Origin: Bacteroidota bacterium
GTDB lineage: Bacteria > Bacteroidota > Bacteroidia > Flavobacteriales > Flavobacteriaceae
Direction: 5' to 3'
Length of the DNA stretch: 24,801 bases
Assembly: GCA_009937085.1 (NCBI GenBank)
Contig: JAACDD010000092.1
Span: 1 to 24,801 of the forward strand
A program made the position numbers and the translations under genes. This document shows, piece by piece, positions 7,496 through 16,214 of this stretch (the stretch's first letter is position 1; each line of letters opens with the position of its first letter). The notes beneath the pieces were generated by a model, which worked only from the letters and a program-made list of their open reading frames with translations, did not search any database and had not been told where the DNA came from.

Positions 7496-8842
7496 TTAGC
7501 CCAATAGAGCACCAACCAACGTTGCCGACAATAACGAAGCCAATGTGCCACCCAAAACCGCTCGAAAACCAAATTTTGAGAGCACTTTGCGTTGATTGGG
7601 AGCCAACCCACCAATGCCACCAATTTGAATCCCAATGGATGCAAAATTCGCAAATCCGCAAAGCATATAGGTTGCCATAACGATGGATTTTTGGTGCATA
7701 AAATGAATGCCATTAGCACTGTTTTTGAGTTCAGCCAACTGGATGTAACCCACAAATTCACTCACCGCTAACTTTACTCCTAATAATTGTCCCATTGGAA
7801 GTAAATCACTCCACGGAACCCCGATGAGCCACATGAGTGGCGCAAAAAGCGTTCCTAAAATCGCCTCTATAGACAAAGCATCGTATGACGACCAATTCGA
7901 AATCCAACTATTCAAAGAGGTAAACTCGCCAATTTGAAAAAGAATGCCATTTCCCATCGCAATCAGGGCCACAAAAACAAGTAGCATCCCCCCGATATTT
8001 GCTGCTAATTTGACCCCTTCAATTGTACCGTTTGCTATAGCGTCCAAAGGATTACTTCCCACATCTTGCTTCGAAACTTTGGTATTTTTGTCAATAGCCT
8101 CTGTTTGCGGAAAAAGAATTTTGGCTATTACGATAGCACCCGGAGCTGCCATTACCGACGCAGCAAGCAAATGCTTGGCAAAAGCCAAACGAAGTTCGGG
8201 GTCATCGCCCCCTAAAAACCCAATGTATGCCGCCAACACACCTCCTGCCACAGTTGCCATGCCGCCAACCATAACCAAAAGCATTTCAGAGCGATTCATT
8301 TTGGGTAAATAGGCTTTGATAAGTAGTGGCGCTTCAGTTTGACCTAAGAAAATATTCCCAATTACAGATAGGCTTTCTGCTCCAGAAATATTCAGAATTT
8401 TTGAGGTGCCTTTGGCGAGTATTTTCACAAAGAATTGCAACACTCCTAAGTAAAATAATAAAGACGTAAGTGCAGCAAAAAAAACAATAGTGGGTAGAAT
8501 TTGAAACACAAAAATGAACCCGTAGCTCTCGGCGTTCATTAAATCGCCAAAGAGAAATGTACTCCCTGCAGCTGTAAAATCTAAGATGCTAACAAATACT
8601 TTTCCAATAGCATTAAAAATACGTTGCACCCAACCAATTTTTAAAATACAAAGCGCCAAAAAGAGTTGTAAAAGCAATCCAAAGCCGACTGTTTTCCACG
8701 GAATTGCTTTGCGATTTGCACTAAAAATAAAAGCCAAAAAAAGCAAGGTTATAACGCCTATAAATCCCTGTAGAATTCCAAATGATGTGACGCCTTGATG
8801 CGCAAGAATAGGCTCAAGGGTCATTCCAAAAAACAGCTTCAT
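7496..8842 (-). CDS. Concentrative nucleoside transporter (CNT/NupC family)
   Basis: A 448-residue inner-membrane carrier of the CNT family, which imports nucleosides with a sodium or proton gradient. It has an N-terminal hydrophobic region, then a core with the family signature GQTEAPLLIK (167-176) in the first substrate-binding half, a MVGGMATVAGGVLAAY segment, and the matching C-terminal half with ATYMLCGFANFASIGIQIGG. This second stretch is typical of CNT substrate and cation binding. The start overlaps the upstream BFN gene stop as ATGA (8839-8842), supporting M1 rather than the alternative Met7. With thyA and DHFR downstream, salvage of nucleosides for DNA synthesis is a reasonable reading, but specificity and coupling ion cannot be told from sequence. 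Confidence 0.93.
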   Translation of the reverse strand: MKLFFGMTLEPILAHQGVTSFGILQGFIGVITLLFLAFIFSANRKAIPWKTVGFGLLLQLFLALCILKIGWVQRIFNAIGKVFVSILDFTAAGSTFLFGDLMNAESYGFIFVFQILPTIVFFAALTSLLFYLGVLQFFVKILAKGTSKILNISGAESLSVIGNIFLGQTEAPLLIKAYLPKMNRSEMLLVMVGGMATVAGGVLAAYIGFLGGDDPELRLAFAKHLLAASVMAAPGAIVIAKILFPQTEAIDKNTKVSKQDVGSNPLDAIANGTIEGVKLAANIGGMLLVFVALIAMGNGILFQIGEFTSLNSWISNWSSYDALSIEAILGTLFAPLMWLIGVPWSDLLPMGQLLGVKLAVSEFVGYIQLAELKNSANGIHFMHQKSIVMATYMLCGFANFASIGIQIGGIGGLAPNQRKVLSKFGFRAVLGGTLASLLSATLVGALLG

Positions 8843-9432
8843 TCGGTTGCGTCGTTTTCGCGTTTAGATATTTCGTCTCGAAGTCGTGCCGCCAACTCAT
8901 AGTCTTCTTTTTTCACGGCTTTTTTTATAGCACGCTCCAATTCTTGCACAGACAGGTTGGTGTAGTTTTCATCTGCAGAAAGCTCATCGACAAGCGAGCC
9001 CTTAGCAGGGACATCTTCTTTATCAAAAATGACTCCTGCTTTTTCCAGTACATTTTCATGTGTGAATATTGGAGCTTTGAAACGTAGCGCCAACGAAATG
9101 GCGTCGGAAGTGCGCGAGTCGATAATCTCCTCAATCTTATCGCGTTCACAAATAAGACTTGAATAAAAAACACCATCCACTAGCTTTGTGATGATAACAC
9201 GTTTGATAGCAACATCAAATCTAAAGGCAAAGTTTTTAAACAAATCGTGCGTAAAAGGACGATGCGGTTTGATGTCTTTGTCTAAAGCAACGGCAATAGA
9301 CTGTGCCTCAAACTCGCCAATAACAACAGGTAATTTTCGTTTTCCATCCACTTCATCCAAAATCATGGCGTATGCGCCACTCTGATTTTGACTGTAAGAA
9401 ATGCGATTTACACGAAGTTGGACAAGACTCAT
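8839..9432 (-). CDS. Bifunctional nuclease (BFN/DUF151) domain protein with UVR motif
   Basis: A 197-residue soluble protein. The frame opens with TTG at 9447, but the ATG at 9432 (MSLVQLRVNRISYSQ) matches where the DUF151 domain begins. Residues 1-130 form the BFN domain, with LPVVIGEFEAQSIAVAL, RPFTHDLF and the acidic SRTSDAISLALRF motif. Residues ~160-193 are a UVR-type helical hairpin (VQELERAIKKAVKKEDYELAARLRDEI), as found in UvrB and McsA. Plant and bacterial relatives are described as nucleases, but I cannot infer substrate here. It sits between etfBA (44 bp) and the nucleoside transporter (4-bp overlap). Confidence 0.88.
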   Translation of the reverse strand: MSLVQLRVNRISYSQNQSGAYAMILDEVDGKRKLPVVIGEFEAQSIAVALDKDIKPHRPFTHDLFKNFAFRFDVAIKRVIITKLVDGVFYSSLICERDKIEEIIDSRTSDAISLALRFKAPIFTHENVLEKAGVIFDKEDVPAKGSLVDELSADENYTNLSVQELERAIKKAVKKEDYELAARLRDEISKRENDATE

Positions 9433-9476
9433 TTGATGCTGTTGCAAGTGAAGCCTAAAAGTACAAAATTAAGTGG

Positions 9477-11186
9477 TTACCCTAACGCTTTAAATGCTTT
9501 TAACTTTTCGGTGAGTTCAGGAACTACTTCAAACGCATCGCCCACAATGCCGTAATCGGCAGCTTTGAAGAATGGTGCTTCGGGATCAGAGTTGATAACA
9601 ACCTTAACCTTTGAAGAATTTACACCCGCCAAATGTTGAATAGCACCCGAAATTCCAATAGCAATATATAAGTTGGTTGCAACGGGTTTTCCTGTTTGTC
9701 CAACGTGTTCATCGTGTGAGCGCCAGCCCATATCAGAAACAGGTTTTGAACAAGCTGTAGCAGCATCGAGAACCTCTGCAAGATCTTCAACCAAATGCCA
9801 ATTTTCAGGACCTTTTAGTCCTCTTCCACCCGAAACAACTACATCTGCATCAGCAATAGTGGCTTTGCCCGTTACCTTTTCGATAGACACTTGCTCTAGG
9901 TTTGAAATGGCATTTTCAGCAGTTACTTCCTCAACATCACAATCGACGGTATTTTCTATAACGCCAAAGGCATTATTTCCAACTCCGATGATATTACAAT
10001 CGCCAAGTAATTGTGTGTATGTAAAAGCCTTGTTGGTAAATGCTGTTCGCTTTACTGTAAGGGGGCTTAATTCCTCAGGCAGTTCAACTACGTTTGGTAC
10101 ATATCCCGCATTGAGTTTTGCGGCAAGCAAGGGAGCTAAAAACCTAGCATCTGCGCTACTGCTTGTAATAATATGTGAGACCGTGTTCTTTGCTGCAAAA
10201 TCAGCAATTTCAGACGCGTACGCATGTGCATCGAAATGCTTCGGACCATTAGAAATATGGGCTACTTTAGTAACACCATAGTGCCCCAATTCATTTGCGT
10301 TTGCGGCATGAAACGCAATAGCAGCACATGAAGTATCCAGTTTAGCTGCAAGCGCAACTCCATAAGAAGCTACTTCAGCAGCGTTGCGCTTAAGCGCATT
10401 GTTTTCAGTTTCTATTATAATAAGTACAGACATAATTTTGTATAAAACGTTAGCTTCTTTGTGTAACAAATCAATGAGTTGATCTAAGTCATCAGCGGGT
10501 ACAAGTTTGACTTCAGCTTTAGGCGCTGGTCGTTCAAATTTTATATCGTTTGTAGAAGCTGATACTTCTTGCGCAGGAACGACTTCAAAAGGTTTTTGTC
10601 GTGCTTGCATAATACCCCGCATGTTCGGAATGCGAAGGTCAGACTCTTCTACCAATCCTTTTTGACTGCCAATGATTATGGGCAATGTGCCTTTTAGTTT
10701 TTCACGCCCTCCATCAATTTCGCGTTCTGCTACGGCAGTTGTTCCGTCAATTTCTAATCCAACGCAATTGGTTACAAAAGGAATGTCTAACAACGCTGCC
10801 ATCATTCCTGGAACCATAGCGCCGTTGTAATCAATGGATTCTCTGCCTGCAATGATTATATCATAGGAATTGTTTTTGACAAAAGCTGCAAGTTCTTTCG
10901 CTACTGAAAGTCCATCTAACGCAGGGGTGTCAATTCTAAAGGCTTTGTCTGCGCCAATAGCTAAACACTTACGTAAGGTTGCGTCAGAACTTGATGTTCC
11001 CACATGAACGACATGTACCTGAGCCCCTTTCTTTTCTTTGAGCCAGATAGCACGGGTAAGTCCAAATTCGTCATTCGGATTGATAACGAATTGTACATCA
11101 CGCGTATTGAAGGCGGTGTCGTCTTCAATAAAATCTATCTTTGACGTGGTGTCTGGAACACGGCTTATACACACTAAAACATTCAT
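9477..11186 (-). CDS. etfB-etfA: Electron transfer flavoprotein, beta and alpha subunits read through as one ORF
   Basis: A 569-residue ORF. The EtfB part begins at ATG 11186 (MNVLVCISRVPDTTSKIDF), with VINPNDEFGLTRA, AGRESIDYNG and the DGGREKLKGTLP motif. It ends in LLHKEANVL, where flavobacterial EtfB would normally stop (~248 residues). Three codons, Tyr-Lys-Ile, then lead straight into a full EtfA from Met at 10433 (MSVLIIIETENN). EtfA carries the FAD-binding GGRGLKGPENW, SDMGWRSHDEHVGQTGK, GISGAIQHLAG and INSDPEAPFF motifs. ETF passes electrons from acyl-CoA and other dehydrogenases to the quinone pool. The connecting TAC (10440-10442) is one base from TAA or TAG, so this is either a genuine recent fusion or a single-base sequence error. 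Confidence 0.93.
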   Translation of the reverse strand: MNVLVCISRVPDTTSKIDFIEDDTAFNTRDVQFVINPNDEFGLTRAIWLKEKKGAQVHVVHVGTSSSDATLRKCLAIGADKAFRIDTPALDGLSVAKELAAFVKNNSYDIIIAGRESIDYNGAMVPGMMAALLDIPFVTNCVGLEIDGTTAVAEREIDGGREKLKGTLPIIIGSQKGLVEESDLRIPNMRGIMQARQKPFEVVPAQEVSASTNDIKFERPAPKAEVKLVPADDLDQLIDLLHKEANVLYKIMSVLIIIETENNALKRNAAEVASYGVALAAKLDTSCAAIAFHAANANELGHYGVTKVAHISNGPKHFDAHAYASEIADFAAKNTVSHIITSSSADARFLAPLLAAKLNAGYVPNVVELPEELSPLTVKRTAFTNKAFTYTQLLGDCNIIGVGNNAFGVIENTVDCDVEEVTAENAISNLEQVSIEKVTGKATIADADVVVSGGRGLKGPENWHLVEDLAEVLDAATACSKPVSDMGWRSHDEHVGQTGKPVATNLYIAIGISGAIQHLAGVNSSKVKVVINSDPEAPFFKAADYGIVGDAFEVVPELTEKLKAFKALG

Positions 11187-11203
11187 GTCGATTTGATTTT
11201 TTA

Positions 11204-11211
11204 CAAAGGTA
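11204..11211 (-). promoter_or_regulatory. -7 box of the etfBA promoter (TACCTTTG)
   Basis: A perfect TAnnTTTG match on the minus strand, 18 bp upstream of the etfB ATG at 11186, in the divergent gap with pdhB. No good TTTG -33 partner is visible at the usual spacing. Confidence 0.5.
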
Positions 11212-11256
11212 CAAAAAAGATTAAATTTATTATGCACGCATAGTAAACAAAAGTCT

Positions 11257-11287
11257 TTTGTGATTGGTCATTTTATTGCTACTTTTG
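11257..11287 (+). promoter_or_regulatory. Promoter of pdhB-hppA (TTTG-N19-TACTTTTG)
   Basis: TTTG at 11257-11260 and TACTTTTG at 11280-11287 match the Bacteroidota -33/-7 pair with 19-bp spacing. The ATG at 11305 is 17 bp downstream. The in-frame GTG at 11260 lies inside this promoter and is therefore unlikely to be the start. Confidence 0.65.
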
Positions 11288-11304
11288 CGGCACTTAAACC
11301 AGCT

Positions 11305-12279
11305 ATGAGAACCATACAATTCAGAGAAGCAATATGCGAGGCGATGTCAGAAGAAATGCGTCGCGACGAAAGCATTTATTTAATGGGCGAGGAAGTTGCT
11401 GAATACAACGGTGCTTATAAGGCCTCAAAAGGAATGTTAGACGAATTTAGTGATAAGCGTGTTATCGACACGCCAATATCGGAATTGGGTTTTGCAGGAA
11501 TTGGTGTTGGTTCTACGATGACTGGAAATCGTCCTATAATTGAATTTATGACGTTCAACTTTGCATTAGTGGGGATTGATCAAATCATAAACAATGCTGC
11601 AAAAATCCGCCAAATGTCTGCAGGTCAGTTTCCGTGTCCAATTGTATTCCGTGGCCCAACGGGTTCTGCGGGACAGTTGGCAGCTACACACTCTCAAGCG
11701 TTTGAAAGTTGGTATGCCAATTGTCCAGGTTTAAAGGTAATTGTACCTTCAAATCCATACGACGCAAAAGGACTACTTAAAGCCGCTATTCGCGATGACG
11801 ATCCTGTCATTTTTATGGAATCTGAACAAATGTATGGCGATAAAGGTGAAGTTCCTGATGGTGAATACGTTCTTCCAATTGGCGTAGCTGAAGTAAAAAA
11901 ACAAGGTACAGATGTGACTGTGGTGTCTTTTGGTAAGATTTTTAAGGAAGCACAGAAAGCCGCGGACGCATTGGCCAAAGAAAATATTTCATGTGAGCTT
12001 ATTGACTTGCGTACCATTCGTCCATTAGATATGGACACCATCATTGCGTCTGTAAAAAAAACCAACCGATTAGTGATTTTAGAAGAGTCTTGGCCTTTCG
12101 GTAATATTTCTACGGAAATTACATATCAAATTCAAAATCAAATTTTTGATCATTTAGACGCTCCAATCCAAAAAATTAATACGGCAGATACGCCTGCACC
12201 TTATTCTCCTGTACTGTTACAGGAATGGTTGCCAAACCACGAAGATGTTATTCGTGCAGTTAAAAAAGTTTTAATATAA
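11305..12279 (+). CDS. pdhB: Pyruvate dehydrogenase E1 component, beta subunit
   Basis: A 324-residue thiamine-diphosphate enzyme subunit of the pyruvate dehydrogenase complex (pyruvate to acetyl-CoA). The ATG at 11305 (MRTIQFREAICEAM) is chosen because the upstream GTG lies in the promoter. Landmarks are MGEEVAEYNGAYKASKGM, DTPISELGFAGIGVG with the Glu that contacts the ThDP ring, IEFMTFNFALVGIDQI, and RGPTGSAGQLAATHSQ in place of the usual RGP-G loop. LIDLRTIRPLD and LEESWPFGN lie in the transketolase C-terminal domain. Length fits the family. E1-alpha and E2 are not in the window, so pdhB stands apart from them here. It shares a promoter region divergently with etfBA and is followed 13 bp later by hppA. 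Confidence 0.93.
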   Translation: MRTIQFREAICEAMSEEMRRDESIYLMGEEVAEYNGAYKASKGMLDEFSDKRVIDTPISELGFAGIGVGSTMTGNRPIIEFMTFNFALVGIDQIINNAAKIRQMSAGQFPCPIVFRGPTGSAGQLAATHSQAFESWYANCPGLKVIVPSNPYDAKGLLKAAIRDDDPVIFMESEQMYGDKGEVPDGEYVLPIGVAEVKKQGTDVTVVSFGKIFKEAQKAADALAKENISCELIDLRTIRPLDMDTIIASVKKTNRLVILEESWPFGNISTEITYQIQNQIFDHLDAPIQKINTADTPAPYSPVLLQEWLPNHEDVIRAVKKVLI

Positions 12280-12292
12280 TTTTCCCCTTTTT

Positions 12293-14632
12293 ATGAGTTC
12301 ATTTCTCTTTTATTTACCTGTAGTATTAGCTGTTGTTGGTTTAATTGTAATGCTTGTCAAAGCGCAATGGGTGCGTAAGCAGCCCTCTGGTGACGCAAAG
12401 ATGCGTGAAATTTCAAGCGCCATTAAAGAAGGTGCATTAGCCTTTTTGAATGCAGAATACCGTTTACTTTTGTTCTTTGTTGTAGGTGCATCGGTTGCGT
12501 TGTATTTTATTTCCACACTAGTAGCCTCTACACACTGGATGATAGTTCCAGCGTTTGTGCTGGGTGCTATTTTTAGCGGATTTGCAGGAAATATTGGAAT
12601 GCGTATAGCTACAGATGCTAACGCTAGAACTGCCGAGGCAGCCAAAACAAGTTTACCGAATGCCTTAAAAGTTTCTTTTGGCGGCGGTACTGTAATGGGT
12701 CTTGGTGTTGCGGGTCTTGCCGTACTAGGGTTGAGCTTATTGTTTTTGTTTTTTATTGGAAAATTTATGGGTACTGATGGCGACTTCTACACCCAAATGA
12801 CACTTGTTTTAGAAACACTTGCAGGTTTTTCATTGGGAGCAGAATCGATTGCATTATTTGCGCGTGTGGGTGGAGGTATTTATACCAAAGCCGCAGACGT
12901 AGGTGCCGACTTAGTTGGTAAAGTAGAAGCTGGAATTCCAGAAGATGATCCTAGAAACCCTGCTACAATTGCCGATAATGTTGGTGATAACGTGGGTGAT
13001 GTAGCTGGAATGGGTGCCGATTTATTTGGATCGTATGTAGCAACTGTTTTGGCAGCCATGGTACTTGGAAACTATGTCATTAAAGATATGCTTGATGCGG
13101 GTACTGAACTTACAAGCTTTGACGGTATGGGACCAATTTTGTTGCCATTAGTAATTGCAGGTGTTGGCGTTGTTGCTTCTATTATAGGAACATTTTTTGT
13201 TCGCATCAAAAGTAACGATGCGAAAGAATCACAAGTACAAAAAGCACTTGACACTGGAAACTGGGTTGCCATTTTATTAACCCTTGCCGCAAGTTGGTAC
13301 TTTATTGATTGGATGCTTCCAGAAACGCTAAACATGAACTTTTTTGGTGAAGGAATTGTTACGGTACCATCCATAAACGTATTTTGGGCAGCTTGTATTG
13401 GACTAGCTGTGGGAGCACTTATTTCAATAGTTACGGCATATTATACCTCTCTTGGTAAAAAACCTGTTTTAGACATTGTGAAAAACAGTTCAACGGGTGC
13501 AGCAACAAATATTATTGCTGGACTTGCAGTAGGGATGAAATCTACATTTTTATCTGTAATTCTTTTTGCAGCGGCTATATTTCTATCCTACTCCTTAGCT
13601 GGATTTTATGGTGTTGCCTTGGCTGCATCTGCGATGATGGCTACCACTGCTATGCAACTTGCTATTGATGCTTTCGGACCCATAGCCGACAACGCTGGTG
13701 GTGTTGCCGAAATGAGCGAGCTTGACCCTGAAGTACGAGAGCGTACCGATATTTTAGATTCTGTTGGAAACACAACAGCAGCTGTTGGAAAAGGTTTTGC
13801 CATTGCTTCTGCTGCACTTACGGCTCTTGCGCTGTTTGCTGCGTATGTTACCTTTACGGGGATTGACGGAATTAATATTTTTAAAGCAGACGTGCTTGCC
13901 ATGTTATTTGTTGGTGGGATGATTCCTGTGGTTTTTTCTGCGCTTGCGATGCAATCGGTTGGAAAGGCAGCCATGGAAATGGTATACGAAGTACGACGTC
14001 AGTTTAAAGAAATCCCAGGAATTTTAGAAGGAAAAGGGAAGCCTGAGTATGCAAAATGTGTTGATATTTCAACAAAAGCTGCACTTAGAGAAATGCTAAT
14101 CCCTGGATTAATAACCATCATTACACCAATTTTGATTGGGCTATTGTTTGGCGCTGAGCCACTTGGTGGCTATATGGCAGGTGTTTGCGTTTCGGGCGTT
14201 ATGTGGGCTATTTTCCAAAACAATGCCGGTGGTGCTTGGGACAATGCTAAAAAATCTTTTGAAGCAGGTGTTGAAATTGAAGGTGAGATGGTGTACAAAG
14301 GCAGCGAAGCGCACAAAGCAGCGGTAACTGGCGATACAGTTGGTGATCCATTTAAAGACACTTCTGGACCTTCTATGAATATTCTTATCAAACTCACGTG
14401 TTTGATTGGTCTTGTGTTGGCTCCCCTTTTAGGCGATGCACACAGCGCTGATGTATTGCATGTTGATGTCCAAATGGAACGTACGGACGAAGGTCTTGCG
14501 AAAGGGACACTTACCGTAGTAACATCTGAAAATGGCCAAGAAGTAGAAAAAGTAAAAGTGTTTGAAGGGACTGAAGCGGAAGTAAAGTCTGCTTTAGATG
14601 CTTCTGAAAAAGCGCTTCATATTAAGTTGTAA
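12293..14632 (+). CDS. hppA: Membrane-bound ion-pumping pyrophosphatase
   Basis: A 779-residue inner-membrane enzyme that couples pyrophosphate hydrolysis to H+ and/or Na+ export, with many hydrophobic helices (16 expected). The active-site loop DVGADLVGKVEAGIPEDDPRN (202-222) and NVGDNVGDVAGMGADLFGSY (229-248) are intact. So are the later DNAGGVAEMSELDPEVRERTD and NNAGGAWDNAKK clusters. GNTTAAVGKG at 492-501 has Ala where potassium-independent enzymes carry Lys, so the potassium-dependent class is likely; the pumped ion cannot be decided by eye. After the last helix (ending about 718) there is an extra soluble tail of about 60 residues (DVLHVDVQMERTDEG to the end) that I do not recognise. 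It lies 13 bp behind pdhB. Its 3' end overlaps the convergent kinase by 11 bp. Confidence 0.96.
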   Translation: MSSFLFYLPVVLAVVGLIVMLVKAQWVRKQPSGDAKMREISSAIKEGALAFLNAEYRLLLFFVVGASVALYFISTLVASTHWMIVPAFVLGAIFSGFAGNIGMRIATDANARTAEAAKTSLPNALKVSFGGGTVMGLGVAGLAVLGLSLLFLFFIGKFMGTDGDFYTQMTLVLETLAGFSLGAESIALFARVGGGIYTKAADVGADLVGKVEAGIPEDDPRNPATIADNVGDNVGDVAGMGADLFGSYVATVLAAMVLGNYVIKDMLDAGTELTSFDGMGPILLPLVIAGVGVVASIIGTFFVRIKSNDAKESQVQKALDTGNWVAILLTLAASWYFIDWMLPETLNMNFFGEGIVTVPSINVFWAACIGLAVGALISIVTAYYTSLGKKPVLDIVKNSSTGAATNIIAGLAVGMKSTFLSVILFAAAIFLSYSLAGFYGVALAASAMMATTAMQLAIDAFGPIADNAGGVAEMSELDPEVRERTDILDSVGNTTAAVGKGFAIASAALTALALFAAYVTFTGIDGINIFKADVLAMLFVGGMIPVVFSALAMQSVGKAAMEMVYEVRRQFKEIPGILEGKGKPEYAKCVDISTKAALREMLIPGLITIITPILIGLLFGAEPLGGYMAGVCVSGVMWAIFQNNAGGAWDNAKKSFEAGVEIEGEMVYKGSEAHKAAVTGDTVGDPFKDTSGPSMNILIKLTCLIGLVLAPLLGDAHSADVLHVDVQMERTDEGLAKGTLTVVTSENGQEVEKVKVFEGTEAEVKSALDASEKALHIKL

Positions 14633-15242
14633 AAAGCCCGCTGAGTTCAGCGTCTATTTTTTCAATAACGGTACCCAAATCTTCTTTGTTGTCCACAAAA
14701 TTTAGATCATCCACATCAATTATAAGCAGTTTGCCTTTGTCGTAATTGTGCACCCATGCTTCGTAGCGCTCATTAAGTCTACTTAAATATTCTATACTTA
14801 TGGAGTTTTCATAGTCTCGTCCACGCTTGTGAATTTGCGAAACTAAGTTGGAGATAGAACTTCTTAGGTAAATCATCAAATCGGGACCTTTTACCAACGA
14901 TTCCATCAAATCAAAAACGGCAGTATAATTGCTAAAATCTCGATGCGTCATAAGTCCCATAGCATGTAAGTTGGGCGCAAAAATATGTGCATCTTCATAA
15001 ATAGAGCGGTCTTGAACGACGTCGTTTCCATTTTTTTGAATATCCAAAATTTGTCTAAACCGACTGTTCAAAAAATAAATTTGAAGGTTAAAAGACCAAC
15101 GCTCCATTTCGGCATAGAAGTCATCCAAATACGGATTTTCTACTACGTCTTCGTAAAGGGCTTCCCAGCCATAGTGCTTATGTAAAAGTTCTGTTAGTGT
15201 TGTTTTTCCAGCTCCAATGTTTCCTGCTATGGCTACGTGCAT
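14622..15242 (-). CDS. Deoxynucleoside kinase
   Basis: A 206-residue cytoplasmic kinase of the dNK/dGK/dAK family that phosphorylates salvaged deoxynucleosides. The ATG at 15242 (MHVAIAGNIGAGKTTL) is preferred over the TTG two codons earlier. The P-loop is GNIGAGKTT. ENPYLDDFY carries the base-binding region, VVQDRSIYED the DRS motif with catalytic Asp/Arg, and RGRDYENSISIEYLSRLNERYE the LID. This arrangement fits the deoxyadenosine/deoxyguanosine kinase type, though specificity is not certain. Its tail overlaps hppA by 11 bp. Upstream, a near-consensus TATATTTA (15260-15267 on the minus strand) could be its -7 box. It may functionally complement the CNT transporter, but is in a separate unit. 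Confidence 0.93.
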   Translation of the reverse strand: MHVAIAGNIGAGKTTLTELLHKHYGWEALYEDVVENPYLDDFYAEMERWSFNLQIYFLNSRFRQILDIQKNGNDVVQDRSIYEDAHIFAPNLHAMGLMTHRDFSNYTAVFDLMESLVKGPDLMIYLRSSISNLVSQIHKRGRDYENSISIEYLSRLNERYEAWVHNYDKGKLLIIDVDDLNFVDNKEDLGTVIEKIDAELSGLFTT

Positions 15243-15371
15243 CTTCAAAAATTATGAGTTAAATATAAGTATCTTTATTAAAAATTTGATTTGTTTTCAA
15301 ACTATTTAATCTTTTTTGGGTCTAAATATTTATTTAAACTAAATGATATTTTTTTTACCAATATTTGATGT

Positions 15372-16211
15372 ATGAAATCTGTATTTATTACAATTTTACT
15401 TTTAAGTTTTTCTTTGGTAAACGCCCAGCAAATAAAGGCCTCCTATTCATTGAAAGTAACGCGGAAAGTAGATTTTAGTGAAAATCCAAATATGCCCAAG
15501 CATGTTGTAGACCGAATTAAAAAGCGTTTTTCTGAGCCTGTGAACTACGACTTATTTTTTGATCAAAACCAATCTATTTATAAGCAACAACAAAAACTCG
15601 ACACTCCTCAATCTCAATCTGGTGGTAGAGGCGGTAGGTGGATGCGATATGGAGCGAGCTCCCAAAATATTATTCACACCAACTTAGCAACCCGCAAACA
15701 AACAAATCAGCAAGATCTTTACGGTAAAATATTCTTAGTTAATAAAGACATTAAAATCCCCAAGTGGAATTTTACCGGAGAGAGCAAGCAAATAGGTCAA
15801 TACACAGCCTATGAGGCAACGTATACACAGATGCAAAACCCGCCGCAATTTCGGATGTCTTTTGGCAGAAGTCAGAACACGGATCAAGAAGAAGAAAAGA
15901 AACCTAAAAAAATTCAAGTCACGGTTTCGGTTTGGTTTACGCCTGACATCCCAATTTCTGCTGGTCCAGATAACTACTTCGGATTACCTGGTTTAGTGTT
16001 AATGGTTCAAGATAGCAATAAGTTGTTGGTGTGTACTGAAGTACAGATGAACCCCAAAGAGAAGATAAAACTTACGCCACCTAAAAAGGGCGATAAAGTG
16101 TCTTGGCAAGAATTTAATGAAATACGTCAAAAGAAAGCTAAAGAAATGAGCGATCGTTTCCAAAACAATAGCAATCGGACCAATCAAAACCGGATGTTTA
16201 TCAGAAATTAA
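15372..16211 (+). CDS. Secreted GLPGLI-family protein
   Basis: A 279-residue exported protein of unknown biochemical role, in a family found in Bacteroidota. A type I signal peptide (MKSVFITILLLSFSLVNAQQ) leads into the mature protein. The name-giving motif is at 204-208 in NYFGLPGLVLMV, preceded by a VWFTPDIPISAGP strand typical of the family. Residues 83-90 hold a Gly/Arg cluster (SGGRGGRW), and the C-terminus is basic and Asn/Gln rich (NNSNRTNQNRMF). It is separated by only 3 bp from the following TonB-receptor-like barrel, the usual partner, so the two very likely work together at the outer membrane. The 130-bp gap before it holds no consensus promoter, only AATATTTG at 15360-15367, one base off. 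Confidence 0.88.
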   Translation: MKSVFITILLLSFSLVNAQQIKASYSLKVTRKVDFSENPNMPKHVVDRIKKRFSEPVNYDLFFDQNQSIYKQQQKLDTPQSQSGGRGGRWMRYGASSQNIIHTNLATRKQTNQQDLYGKIFLVNKDIKIPKWNFTGESKQIGQYTAYEATYTQMQNPPQFRMSFGRSQNTDQEEEKKPKKIQVTVSVWFTPDIPISAGPDNYFGLPGLVLMVQDSNKLLVCTEVQMNPKEKIKLTPPKKGDKVSWQEFNEIRQKKAKEMSDRFQNNSNRTNQNRMFIRN

Positions 16212-16214
16212 TTC

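Noticed and set aside
9673..10281. 202-residue open frame on the plus strand within etfA
   Set aside because: Low-complexity Ser/Thr/Pro/Ala translation typical of the reverse of a conserved gene; EtfA is unambiguous on the other strand.
11260..11304. GTG start giving a 15-residue longer PdhB
   Set aside because: The extension lies across the -33/-7 promoter and has no family match; ATG 11305 begins the conserved sequence.
15360..15367. AATATTTG as the promoter of the GLPGLI operon
   Set aside because: One mismatch in the conserved TA and only 4 bp from the ATG; no -33 partner found. Left unannotated as a feature.
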